In this document: positions 54,201-64,000 of the stretch, one piece after another
Layout of the letters: every line of letters starts with the position of its first letter
Position numbering within the stretch: position 1 is the stretch's first letter
Assembly (NCBI RefSeq): GCF_033958435.1
Contig: NC_134139.1
Coordinates: 205,141,501 to 205,205,500 of the forward strand
DNA: 64,000 bases
Origin: Carettochelys insculpta
Lineage: Eukaryota; Chordata; Testudines; Carettochelyidae
Reading direction: 5' to 3'
The notes under the pieces: model-generated
Seen by the model: only the letters and a program-made list of their open reading frames with translations
The model's database searches: none
Told to the model about the DNA's origin: nothing
Made by a program: the position numbers and the translations under genes

Positions 54201-55529
54201 AAAAATCCTGTTGACTATGACAGGTCTGAAAAATGAACACACGGATTCAGTATCATCATAGTGTGACTCCATAACCTTTCATGGCCCAATTGCAGGTTCC
54301 AAGTGTATGAAATACAGGCAAAAAGGAAGGGATATTTCCACTGGTGGGACAGTTTGGAGATAGGTATACTCCATGGACTCTGTGTACTATATTTCTCAAG
54401 ATTCAATTTTCCTTCACAGTTCCTCAGAAGAGGGAATTCCTTCTCTCTTCATTTAAAAGAATGTCCTTTATTGAGTGCATTTCTGGTTTATTGATTTCTG
54501 TAAGTTCACAACATTTTCGTTATTGCTTGACAAAGAGTGGTAAAATTCAGAGCAGAAAGCATGTAAAGTGACATTACATTTTGCTATGACACCTTATTTT
54601 AGGAATTGTTTGGTATGTGAAAGACATGACTTGTGAAATTCTTGAATGGTCTTTGCAGATTGTGTGCAATATTTTCTTTTGAAAACTGTAGAAATCTGCA
54701 TGTCATGTCCTCTTCTTTTTACATTTTTAAGGATTTTTTTCCTTTGGCATTTGTACCTAAATTTTAAATAACTTATCAGGACAAACATTTAACTGTGAAA
54801 AATTGGACTGATATTGGGAAACAGCATGACTCTTTAACGACTCTTGCCGTTACAATTTAGAAGATGTTGCAGAAGTTGTGAAAATCTAATCTCATGAATT
54901 TTGCACTTGACATCTTCAAAAGACACAAAAAATGAAAACTAGGAGTACAGTCGTTGGTAGATCAAACACTTACAGAGTATATGTTTGCAGAACTGCATAA
55001 CCAGGTGTTAAATGCAGCTCCCAGGGTAACAGTGCATTGCTGAAAAACTTTCATTTCCTTATAACCTCTAAGTAGCACCACAAAGAGCCACCTCATTCAT
55101 TAATAATTTCTCAAAAAGATGAAACCAAACCAAAATAAATGTGTTTTTAAAAAAAAGGAAAAAAAAGGGGGCAAAAAATCCATCTACCCCTCATTCCAGT
55201 CCCTGGAGCTTCATTTAGGCTACTTAGCATTCTTCTCACACTCAAATGTGTGCACTGGCATGAAGCAAAACTGCACAAAGCCGTACCCCCTCAGGACTAC
55301 GGTGGGCCTGATAACTGAGGTAGCTCTCCATGAGGTTTCTCCCTGGCAACAGAATGCAGGTTGCTGGGAAACAGTATTACATAAAGAGTAGAAACTTTAC
55401 CCAACTGGCAGCTTCTTGCATGCAAATAAGGCTTGAAGGAGACTCATACTGCAGTTGCTCTAACTTTATAAAATGAAACACAATTCAAAAGGGTTTTTAT
55501 TCAGAGGATTATTTATAAATTTTGCTTTT
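51203..55529. other. 4.3 kb of AT-rich DNA without recognised feature
   Basis: No exon, repeat end or tandem array was found. Open frames are short and without domain. This is the least repeat-like part of the window and probably unique intron sequence of MSRA. Confidence 0.45.
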
Positions 55530-56585
55530 GACGATGTGCCGACCTACTCCGGGTCCTGTGAGTGCGCGTGGGGTTTGATACAGCGGGGGGAGTCGGGTGG
55601 CCCGGGACCGACCACCCCACCTTTATAGCAGCCTTATATAATGTAGCAGCAATATGTGATTCAGTGTGTCTACTTTAAAACCTAGGTTTCCACAGTATTA
55701 TGAGTACCAGGAACAATAACACTCTGATTGTGAGCACCACAATGCCCTGTGACTGTTCTAAGTCCCAATAATTTTCTATACAGCCCCAGCTAGTCCAGCT
55801 AGTGGTATTTCCCGATAGTGATTGATTCATTTATTCGTAACTACAACTACTTAAGACTTGTCTTATATATATATTTATTTATTTGGCATAGGTTAAACAC
55901 TAGGTTACATATAGCTGTATATAGTTACATGTGACTTACCAATAACATCCAGTGCTCCCACATCTCACCAACAACTATGTTACAGCGGCCCTTCAAGTCA
56001 GAGATACGACTTGGTTGGGACCTTTCGTGGTGGTGATGTCCGGGTGATCAGGCCGGGGTCTGCTGTCTGGACTGGAAGTTGCTAGCCTCCGCCTAGTGTC
56101 CAGGAGCCCACACCCTTATTCCTATTAAATCACCTTTTATACTGTTTCTTACTTGGGGGTTCGATACCTGGCCAATTAAAGCGTTTGTTACCTAATTTGG
56201 GCTTTCTATCCTCCCGGCCTGTCAGAACATGTTACAAGATTTCCTCTGTCCTTGGTCATTTTCCGAACCTCCCCCCGGGACCCTCTGATGTTGCACAACC
56301 AAGATGTTCTCTTGGGGGGGGTGGAGCTTCCAGCTACTTGCCCCAGCTGTTCTCTTTGGGGACTTACTATCTGCTTGTCAGGATGTTCTCTTTGGGGACT
56401 CTCCAACTACTTGTCAACTTTCTGATTTCTTTCTCTTGGCCTGGCTTCAGACCTTCCCGCCGTTGTGTGATAGCGTTCCAAGATGGAGTATATGGTCATT
56501 CTGCCTTGCGAGTGAGGCCTGGCCACCAGGTGCTCGTGCTCCCTCAGCTTTGAAAAATTGTTTCAAATTGTAGACTAAAAGATAA
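55530..56585 (-). mobile_element. Probable solo LTR of an endogenous retrovirus
   Basis: Read on the minus strand, the block has an inverted CCAAT-type GGCCAATTAAAGC on the + strand (56,170), a TATA box AGTATAAAAGG (56,133-56,143) and a leader. It then has a CpG-rich end (GTCCCGGGCCACCCGACTCC near 55,590). The GC content and CpG differ sharply from the flanks. Exact termini and duplication were not found. The duplicated phrase AGATGTTCTCTTGGGG / GGATGTTCTCTTTGGGG (56,302 and 56,380) suggests tandem U3 motifs. Confidence 0.45.
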
Positions 56586-56888
56586 TTATTTCTAGTGAAA
56601 GGTAGTGCCTTGATAAGCAAGATTTAAAAGTTGCTTGTGAGTGTGGTTTTGGAAAGATTTGTATCTAACATGTTAAGGGTTAAAACCTTGAATTTTTAAA
56701 TGTAACCTGTCAGAATGAGAAGTAAACACAGGAATTACATTTATAAAGGATTTTTATTTCAAAGGATAATATTTTTATTACACTATAATACCCCTCAGAT
56801 GACTATGGTCCATTTTGCCAATGGTTTTAACTCCATTCTGCCATCAGTGAAACTATTGGGATGAAAGACCCTACATTTAGGAAAGTCT
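56586..56888. other. No recognised feature
   Basis: AT-rich flank between the LTR-like block and a MITE. Confidence 0.4.
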
Positions 56889-57315
56889 GTGGCAACATCT
56901 ATACTAGAGGGTTTTTTTGACAAAACAAGCATTTTGTTGACAAAACCTGCAGAGTGTCCACACTAAAAATGCATTCTGTCGAAGTACTGTGGGCAGAACT
57001 TGGCACTTTTGTCGACAGCCCACGAGGCAGAATGCCTTTCTCAGTAGAATCTGTCAACAAAAAAGTCATGTGAATGCTCAAGTGGGGCCCTCTTTCGACA
57101 GACTGGGTTTCTGGGTCACCAGGCAGCCCTGTCTGCTGTGCTTCTAATCAGCTGTTCTGTCAAGAGAGGGCCGGGCAGTCTGGCCACTCTATGTTGATAG
57201 TGGATCACTTTTTCGATTTGCTTTTGTCTGTGGGTGTGATCTGTTATTGAGGTTTTGTCGGAAGATCTCTTCTGACAATAACTTCTGTTGACAGGTCACT
57301 GTAGTGTAGAAAGTA
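56889..57315. mobile_element. Short DNA transposon, GTCGACA-rich
   Basis: The left end GGCAACATCTATACTAGAGG pairs loosely with the right end's complement TTACTTTCTACACTACAGTG. The interior repeats TTTTGTCGACA-type motifs (TTTTGTTGACAAAACC, CTTTTGTCGACAGCCC, TCTTTCGACAGACTG). No protein is encoded. Borders are approximate. Confidence 0.5.
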
Positions 57316-57744
57316 ACAAGATGTGAATGTAACAAAATCTCAGAAAGCAAGAAAGTTTACCGGAGAAGCTGACTGTCTTCACATGCTCTAGCTTAAGCTC
57401 TGTTGTGCCAAACTACAGGAAGATGTGTGAAACTTATTATACTTTCTATTATACCCATCTTGCTTATTTGACATTACTAGTATTATGCAAGGGTAGATTA
57501 GGTGAGAATCTGAACAATGGTATATAAATCACCTACTAATTGCCAACTTCTGCAGTAAAATGCCTAAATGTAATAGGGTCTGATTCTCCACTCCATCAGC
57601 TTATCACATAGAGGTACTCCTCTATACTACTTCTCGTAACATAGATGCCCTAATTTCGTACTGTACTCTTGGGCAGGGGTCAGCAAACTTTTCATGTCAG
57701 GCTCCACTTTTTGTCCCTACAGTTAGCCAGGCCCTCCAACCCTG
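57316..57744. other. No gene; a hAT-like end near 57,675
   Basis: GGCAGGGGTCAGCAAACTTT (57,674) has the CAGGGGTxxxCAAAC start of hAT elements. The element appears cut off by the Penelope-type sequence after about 57,745. Confidence 0.4.
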
Positions 57745-58880
57745 TTTAATATTAGAGGGTTAGCCCAGTTAGTCTGTATCTTCAAAACCAAGAAGTCGTC
57801 CTGGGGCGCCTTATAACCTAATAGATATTTTGAAGCATAAGCTTTTGTGGGCAAAGACCCGCTTCGTCAGATGCATGAGTGGGGGAGTTTCAGAGGATGT
57901 TTTAAGGAGGGAGTCTCAATTAAGAGGAGGGCCAGAGTTGACAAGGTCTGTTCAGTCATGGAGGATGTGACCCATTATCAGCAGATAATGTGGAGCTGTG
58001 AACATCAAGAGAGGAGAAATCAGTTTTGTTGAGGAGGATGTGGCGCATAATCAGTAGCTAATGTGGAGGTGTGAACAAGAGCAGAGAAACTGCTTTTGTA
58101 CTTGGCCAATCACTCCTAGTTGTCTGTTCAGTTCTTGGTTGCTGGTGTCAAATTTGCAAATGAATGGCACCTCTGTAATTTGTCTTTGGAGTTTATTTTT
58201 GAAGTTTTTTTTTGTTGTAGGACTGCTACTTTTAAATCTGTTACTGAATGTCCAGGGAGATTGAACTGTTCTCCTACAGGTTTTTGTATGTTACTGTTCC
58301 TGATGTCTGGTTTACCTCCATTGATTCTTTTACATAGAGACTGTCCAATTTGGCTAATGTAAATTGCAGTGAGGCATTGCTGGCACATGACGGCATATAT
58401 TATATCAGTAGACGTGCAGGTGAAAGAGCCCCTGATGGTGTGGCTGAGGTGGTTAGCTCATGTGAAGATATCGTTGGTGTAGATATGTGAGCAGAGTTGG
58501 CACTGAGGTTTGTTGCAGGGATTGGTTCCAGGTTTAGAGTTACTGTGGTGTGTTCTATAGTTGCTGGTGAGAATTTGTTTAAGGTTGACGGGCTGTCTGT
58601 AAGTGAGGACTGGCCTTCCTCCCAGGGTCTGTGAGAGTGAAGGATTGTTGTCCAGGATGGGTTGTAGATCACTGGTGATGCGCTGGAGAGGCCTTAGCTG
58701 GAGGCTGTATGTGATGGTGTCTCCTTTCACTGTAGTTAATCCACCTCCCCAGGAGGTAACTGAATTGATGGAAAAATTCTTTCATTGTTTTAGCACTGTC
58801 TGTATGCTGGGTTAGGTTGGCATATGTGTCTGAGAGGGTGTATGTGGATTTTTCACACCCATGAGAGATGCACAATTATG
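57745..58880 (-). mobile_element. Penelope-like retroelement, C-terminal half
   Basis: Penelope-like elements encode a reverse transcriptase fused to a GIY-YIG endonuclease. Minus-strand frames hold the link region (LGGRPVLTYRQPVNLKQIL, then a cysteine pair C-N-K-P-Q-C-Q-L-C near 58,500). The GIY-YIG domain follows (58,128-58,388): C-x2-C, 'IYISQIGQSLCKRINGGKPD', 'NIQKPVGEQFNLPGHS'. The usual Y-I-G-Q-T reads Y-I-S-Q-I, which suggests decay. The 3' end (57,760-57,880) is the GGGTCTTTGCCCAC tail seen in the truncated copies at 15,762, 39,175 and 49,123. The RT domain is missing. Confidence 0.8.
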
Positions 58881-59249
58881 CCAATGTAAGTGTTCATTGT
58901 AGCCCAGGCCTTCCTTTTTGGCTTCTCCTGGGACAGAGCAACAACATGCTGCCTCTTATTTAAGACAGATCATTGTCTTACAATCTAGTATTATACTTTG
59001 CAGTCAATGGAGGGGCTTAAAAAGGTTGAGACAAATCTTTTAACAAAAGGACCAACCTGTTGAGATAAAAAAAGCTATTTTGTCAGACCCTTCTTTTAAC
59101 AAGACTAAGCTCCCTGCAATTTAAAGTGCTGATTTTGCAAGATATTTAAGCATGTGCCTAACTTTTAGCCCTTGAGCAGTCCTTTTGAAAAAAAGAATCA
59201 ATGCAGCATGCTGAACTGGGGCCTAAAGAAATAAAACAGTTATGCACTA
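58881..59249. other. No recognised feature
   Basis: AT-rich DNA without a gene or repeat end. Confidence 0.4.
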
Positions 59250-59760
59250 TTAGGACATGTGCACACAGCAGTGTTACTTTGAAATGAGATGTTCCAGAAG
59301 AGAGATTTTAGAATAGCTTATTTCTAAATAATGCTGCTACACAAAACGTGTATTTGGAAATAGCATTTACACACAGTACAGTCTATTTCAACATCAAATT
59401 GGATGCTCTACGGCTTATTTCAAAATAGGCTCTATTCCCTGTCTAAGCAGTCCCTATTTTGAAATAGATGCTTTTCCTTGTGCAATAACGTTTACTTATT
59501 TTGAAATAAGCCAACTGCTATTTTGTAATCACTTTGAAATAGCAGTTGTGTTGTGTAGACACTAGCAAAGCTATTTTGAAGTAACAGCTGTTATTTCAAA
59601 ATAACTTTGCTGGAGAGACATACCCTTATGCTATGGCTATACTGTAGCTGTAACTCAAAATAACCTATGCAATTTATGCAATGCTAATTGCATAATTTAT
59701 TTCAAGTTCAGTTATTTCGAATGTGGTGCCCTCCGCACATGACCGAAATTTGAAATATTG
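59250..59760. mobile_element. DNA transposon remnant(s) rich in TATTTCAAAATA motifs
   Basis: Repeated 'CTATTTCAAAATAxxC' type motifs occur in both orientations (for example GGCTTATTTCAAAATAGGC near 59,411 and TTATTTTGAAATAAG near 59,496). The second block from 59,630 (CTATGGCTATACTGTAGCTG) looks like the start of another copy. Terminal repeats are eroded. Confidence 0.45.
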
Positions 59761-60159
59761 CTGAGCTTTTCTTTCTTTCCTGAAATGCATATGATGTTAC
59801 TTTTTCTAAGTTATCTTCAGAGGTGTATTCCTTCTGTCCCTCATATCTTCTCTTTCTTCCTTCTCCCTAAAGTGTGTTTGCTATTGCCTTTCTTATATCT
59901 TCTTTTTCCTTCCTCTCCACTTCTTCCCCAACGAACTTTCTTTTTAAATTTTATTTCCTAACCTCTATCCCATTAATATTGTGTGCTTTCTCTCTCTAAG
60001 AAGCAACATGCGGGTTTCTGCATAGTAAACTGTGTAAAATCATTTTTAGAAATATGATAGAACTTCTTGTTAGGGTACAGAAGTTGAGATGGAACTGAGT
60101 TCTGTGCTTAGAGCAGGAATTTAACCACTTTATTATCTTGGTGGTTAATGTTCATGTGT
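59761..60159. other. No recognised feature
   Basis: This stretch is rich in pyrimidine runs (CTTTCTTTCC and similar). The 67-codon frame at 59,758 is due to that composition. Confidence 0.4.
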
Positions 60160-60800
60160 ATTGAGTATCCTGCTATATGGTTCTGAGGCATGGACCACTT
60201 ACTTGAACCAGGATTAAAAATTGAACAGCTTTCATCTTTGCTGCCTCCATAAAATTATGAATATCAACTGGCAAGATGAAGTTTCAAATGCAGATGTCCT
60301 GTCAAGATCCGGCATACTCAGCCTCATAACAGTCCTTGAAAGTAGCAGACTATGATGGCTTGGTCCTGTGAGAAGAAAGGGTGATGAACGTCTTCCCAAA
60401 GAAATCCACTTTAATGAACTATCATGTGGGTTGAGAATAAGAGGAAGACCGAAGCTAAGATTCAAGGATACATGCAAAAAGGCATGACAAAATTCAACAT
60501 CGATCCAAAATCCTGGGAATCTACATCATCATATTGAAATACCTGGTGACAATTGCTACAACAGGGCACTTCATCCTTCGATAATATATGTGCAAGCCAT
60601 GCAAAAGAACTTTGCCTTTGAAGGAAAAATTCTCAGACTCAAGAATTCAGAAATAGATTAACTTGTAGTTATTGCAGTTGACTGGGCAAATCCAGTGTTG
60701 GATGGATAAGCCATGAGAGAAGCTGCAGACTCAAACATTCTCCATAGAGCCTGACCTCCACTGCTAGTTGTCTCTCGAGATGAACAGGGGCCATAGCAGT
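60160..60800 (+). mobile_element. APE-type LINE fragment, end of ORF2
   Basis: Broken + frames read 'LLYGSEAWTTY', then 'INWQDEVSNADVLSRSGI' and RIRGRPKLRFKDTCKKA. This is the post-RT region of an APE-type LINE (the same region as at 6,903 and 47,900). The terminal part includes CTAGTTGTCTCTCGAGATGA. Several stops are seen. Confidence 0.75.
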
Positions 60801-61214
60801 ATTCATGTACAAAAATTAATAAATCACAGATAAAAGCTGTTTTAAGTGAGTTAAGATTGTGTGCATAGAAACAGGTTAAGGGTAAAAATGAACTTATATT
60901 GTGAATGCCCCCAAAATAAGCATTAAAAACACACAAGATTTAGAGTCAGAGGAGAAGCTCTCTTAGTCTGCTTCAGCAAAAACAACGAGGACTCCTTTGA
61001 GTGTCACAGGTCTCCAAGGCGATTTAGAATTCATTAAACTTCAAGAAATTCAGACAGACTAAATTATTGAAATTTATAGTTAAGGGATTAAAACATTAGC
61101 TTTGTGCTGTAGTAACAATAAGAGCAAAAAAAGGTGTCATGTCTTTAAAAATAAATGTAATCAATCCGGGACTATAAACTCTTATGCACTAATAATAGTT
61201 GCACGGTCTCCGCT
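60801..61214. other. No gene; weak Penelope-type piece near 60,950
   Basis: GAGAAGCTCTCTTAGTCTGC ... AACAACGAGGACTCCTTTGA (60,952-61,002) resembles the start of the Penelope-type tail in diverged form. Confidence 0.3.
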
Positions 61215-61502
61215 GGTCTTGTCTACACTAGCCCCCTCCTTCGAAGGGGGCATGCTAATCAGCCCGATTGGAGGAGGCTAATGAGATGCTGTGATGCCTA
61301 TGCAGCACCTCACTAGCATAATGGCCATTGTGGGAACTTTGAAATTGCTAACTTCGAAGCTCTGACAGGCAGTGTAGCTGCGGGAGCTTGAAAGTACCTG
61401 CCAAACTTCAAAGTTTTCTTTCTCCCAAAACCTCATTAGCCTCCTCCGATTGGGCTGATTAGCATTCTGCCTTCGAAGGAGGGGCCTAGTGTAGACAAGC
61501 CC
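61215..61502. mobile_element. Short MITE, 288 bp
   Basis: The inverted ends are GGTCTTGTCTACACTAGCCC and, on the other strand, GGGCTTGTCTACACTAGGCC. A CCTTCGAAGGGGG fold lies next to each. The motif GGAGGAGGCTAATGAG recurs inverted. The centre is near 61,358. Confidence 0.75.
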
Positions 61503-62684
61503 ACAGTGTTATTGCAGAGCAAAGGCACTTTCAGTGCTTTCACATGATAGACAGGCTGCTGGAAAAAAGAATCCTTTGGAAGGAAGCCAGTAAAAAGGTG
61601 GAACTGATAGGGGACCACAGAGGGTCTAAGACCCCCAGAGAGTGTCTTCTCAAACCATCAGCAATTTTGAGAGCTAGCAGGTCTTGCAGGAGCACATTGG
61701 TATGAAGTAGTGCAGGACAGTAGACTTAAACTCTGCAGGGAGGACCCTGCCAGTTCTATTTCACAGGGCCCTGGGACCCAGTGGAGAGGGAGGGCCTCAG
61801 TCCTCTTACCACACACCACTTAAAAACAAAGGCCCAGACACAGTGGAGAGGCGCAAACACTCCTGTTTGGGGTCAGGAACTAGGTAATACTACTGCAGTA
61901 AGGTGCAGTAGCCACTAGTCCACCTGAAATTCCAAGGCCCCATCACAAGGTATATGCTGAACAGTGGCAAAGTGTGAATATTTAAGTTTACCTGCAGCAT
62001 ATAAGAAAGTATCTATGTTCTGATCTGTTATTTTATGCATGTGTAGAGTTACAGGGATATGATAAATTTTTACTGCTTAAACCCTCTTTCATTTTTTTCA
62101 AACCTTTTCTAGCAGATAAGAATTTACATTTTGCATTTTACATCTTGCATTTACATCTTGCATTTACATTTCCACTTCACATGAAATCCTAAACATAAAA
62201 ATTTCCATTTTTAAAATGAGATATAAAACAAGGGACTGTATAATAATGTTTATTCCAATTATATTGTTTCTGATGTATTATTTGCAGTTCACCTCTTGCA
62301 TAAGGATTGGGCCATAGTTTTAAATCTGAGGCCTTATTTTCCAGTTGATCAGTGCAGGCAAGATTTTATGAAATAATGTACCTTTATGGTCTCTCATTGA
62401 TTATTGAAAAAAGAAAATTGTGTATTCTGTAATACGAGCACATTTACTCCCCAACAAATAGATGTACAAATATGCCCTGCTTGTCTTTGAAACTCAGAAA
62501 ATTTGTTTGCCCAAGTGACTGAGTTCCCAGCTTATGGACACCAAGTAATCACAGGGCAAGACTGAGTCCTACATGTGTTTTGATATTCACATTAGGAATT
62601 GCATTTTTTTCAAACATGTAGAAACAACATTCATCTGTGAATGAAATGGTGGTGTGTCACACAAGAAAATATCTTAAGTATGTA
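61503..62684. other. No recognised gene
   Basis: Bases 61,740-61,960 are GC-richer than the flanks but show no identifiable repeat end. A short (CATTTTACATCTTG)-type duplication lies at 62,128-62,168. Confidence 0.35.
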
Positions 62685-63200
62685 GCCCCTTCTCTTCACT
62701 CGCCCAGTGTGATTTCTAGTGCAACTCGGGGAGACCAGGTCTGAGGCTCCTTGGTGTGCTTTTTATTAATGTGTGTGTAGCTCAGACCAGACCCACTCAG
62801 ACAAACCACCAGGAACAGGTTTTATTCTGTAAAAAACACAAAACAGGATCACAGGTCAGCAGCCCCTCTTCTCTGCATGCAGCATGCATGCTGCTTCCAG
62901 CTGAGTCTCTGCTGAGACTCTGTTAGGGGTAGAGGGTACATCTAACAGCGTAATCCCCCTTACAAACATGTCCTAACTCCCACAGTAACTAAGCTCCACA
63001 ACAGTCAAGTCCATGTGCTCCTTTTGTGTCACTTGAACTCTTATCTGGGTGCCCAAAAAACCCTTTTTGGCTCTACCTGTAAAAAAACACACAACGGGTT
63101 CAGCAGCCCCTCTTCTCTGCCTGCAGTCTGCGTGCTGCTTCCAGCTGCCAGTCTGTGCTGAGACCCTGCAGGGGCACATCCTGACCAGGAACTAGGAAGT
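62685..63200 (-). mobile_element. Probable LTR fragment with internal duplication
   Basis: On the minus strand AATAAA lies at 62,821-62,826, shortly followed by a GT-rich stretch (CTGGTGGTTTGTCTGAGTGG), as at an LTR polyadenylation site. A segment of about 95 bases is present twice in direct order: 62,830-62,925 and 63,075-63,170. Both contain TCAGCAGCCCCTCTTCTCTG and GTGCTGCTTCCAGCTG-like text. Termini are unresolved. Confidence 0.4.
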
Positions 63201-63797
63201 TCTGCCTGCATCCCACAACTGTGGTTCCTAGGGCTGCTGCTGAAATGCACTGGTCCTTGGGCTATAAATGGATCTGTGGTTATCTGCAGTTTCCCAAAGA
63301 TTGTGTTTCCATTTAAAAATAAATAAGAGTGTTTCGTGTCCTGACAGCAATGGATGATTTTCTGTTACATCTTACAAACCCATATTATGAGCTTTTTTAA
63401 TTTTAAAGGAAGCAAAATAACAGTACCAGGGATAACATTATAATACATAGTCTGCAGGGGTGATTGGCTTTATATTCTTTTGTGGTTGCCCTTCCTATCT
63501 AGTACAGAGCTGCAGAAACTTTCATCTACTATAGTTATCAATAGTAACTTGATATGAGCAGCTGTGAATGGAACATCAGTCTTTTCTGAAACAATTTTTA
63601 AACTGAGTTAAGCTGTTTATAAATAAATACTTTTAATTGTATATTATGCTCTGTCAGCATGCTCAGGGTGCTGAATAAGCAGTTAATATTCAACATAATT
63701 TAATAATAAAACAAAAGAATAATGTTTAAAATTGAAATAGTGTTAACAATTGACTTTCTACAGTCTTTCTATCACTTTATACTTAGCAAATTTAAGG
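63201..63797. other. No recognised feature
   Basis: AT-rich DNA without a gene or repeat end. Confidence 0.4.
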
Positions 63798-63907
63798 AAC
63801 ATAGCTGCACACATTCAGTTGTTTATATATAACATAGCTGCACACATTCAGTTGTTTATATATAACATAGCTGCACACATTCAGTTGTTTATATATATAT
63901 ATATATA
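63798..63907 (+). repeat. 33-bp tandem repeat, three copies, then (AT)n
   Basis: Three apparently identical 33-base units start at 63,798, 63,831 and 63,864 (AACATAGCTGCACACATTCA then GTTGTTTATATAT). An (AT)n run follows to about 63,907. The identity of the units shows that the expansion is recent or homogenised. Confidence 0.95.
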
Positions 63908-64000
63908 ATAAAAAAATCTTACTGGTTGCCAGAGCTGGAGTTTGGGACCTCAGTACTTTCTTTGATAGGCACTCTTAGCCTTTGTGATTTTATAAATGCC

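Noticed and set aside
1..64000. CRISPR arrays, tRNA or rRNA genes, bacterial operons
   Set aside because: No regularly spaced repeat-spacer array, no cloverleaf with a pol III A/B box pair, and no rRNA core sequence were noticed. The composition and LINEs are vertebrate.

Overview
The window is nuclear DNA of a sauropsid, most likely a turtle. The evidence is dense CR1 LINE copies with the (TCATAGAA)n-type 3' tail, Penelope-like element tails, and many short inverted-repeat DNA transposons with ends of the type GTCTACACGTG or GTCTACACTAG. It also holds L2-like and Tx1/L1-like LINE debris, AT-rich unique DNA and a single CpG island. The species call rests on repeat style and is an inference.

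Only one host gene is clearly recognised. Exon 1 of MSRA (methionine sulfoxide reductase A) lies on the + strand at 35,585-35,714, inside a CpG island (about 35,150-36,250). It ends at a phase-1 splice donor. The remaining exons are expected to the right and were not found by eye, consistent with the very long introns of this gene in other vertebrates. A protein-like minus-strand block with splice-like edges (33,614-33,845) lies about 1.7 kb on the other side of the island. It may be an exon of an unidentified divergent gene.

Layout. 1-19 kb is old repeat debris: CR1 pieces, an L2-like LINE end, an inverted pair of Penelope tails, and an APE-type LINE with a twin-priming-like inverted structure at 17.3-19.0 kb. 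20-24.4 kb is a decayed endogenous retrovirus with gag-like and env-like parts and no visible pol. 25.0-30.2 kb is a three-level nest: a CR1 copy is split by a 4.47-kb PIF/Harbinger transposon with a 3-bp target duplication, and the transposon's Myb/SANT gene intron holds a 430-bp solo LTR. The Harbinger element carries two convergent genes, a DDE-type nuclease/transposase on the - strand and a Myb/SANT-like DNA-binding protein on the + strand. In this superfamily both proteins are needed for movement. The transposase frame is open and spliced, whereas the SANT gene shows frame breaks.

30.3-35.1 kb holds two degenerate G-rich minisatellites, a Tx1/L1-like LINE remnant, a small TA-flanked DNA transposon and the candidate minus-strand exon. 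36.4-50.1 kb alternates CR1 copies, two short derivatives of the same Harbinger family with clean 3-bp duplications, a diverged Harbinger copy that keeps a SANT remnant, and a mariner/pogo-like element split by a LINE. 51.2-55.5 kb is AT-rich and featureless to the eye. 55.5-63.9 kb holds two probable minus-strand solo LTRs, a Penelope-like element with its GIY-YIG domain, further short DNA transposons, a LINE fragment and a 33-bp triplication.

Most boundaries of old repeats are approximate. Family names below the superfamily level were not assigned because no repeat library could be searched.
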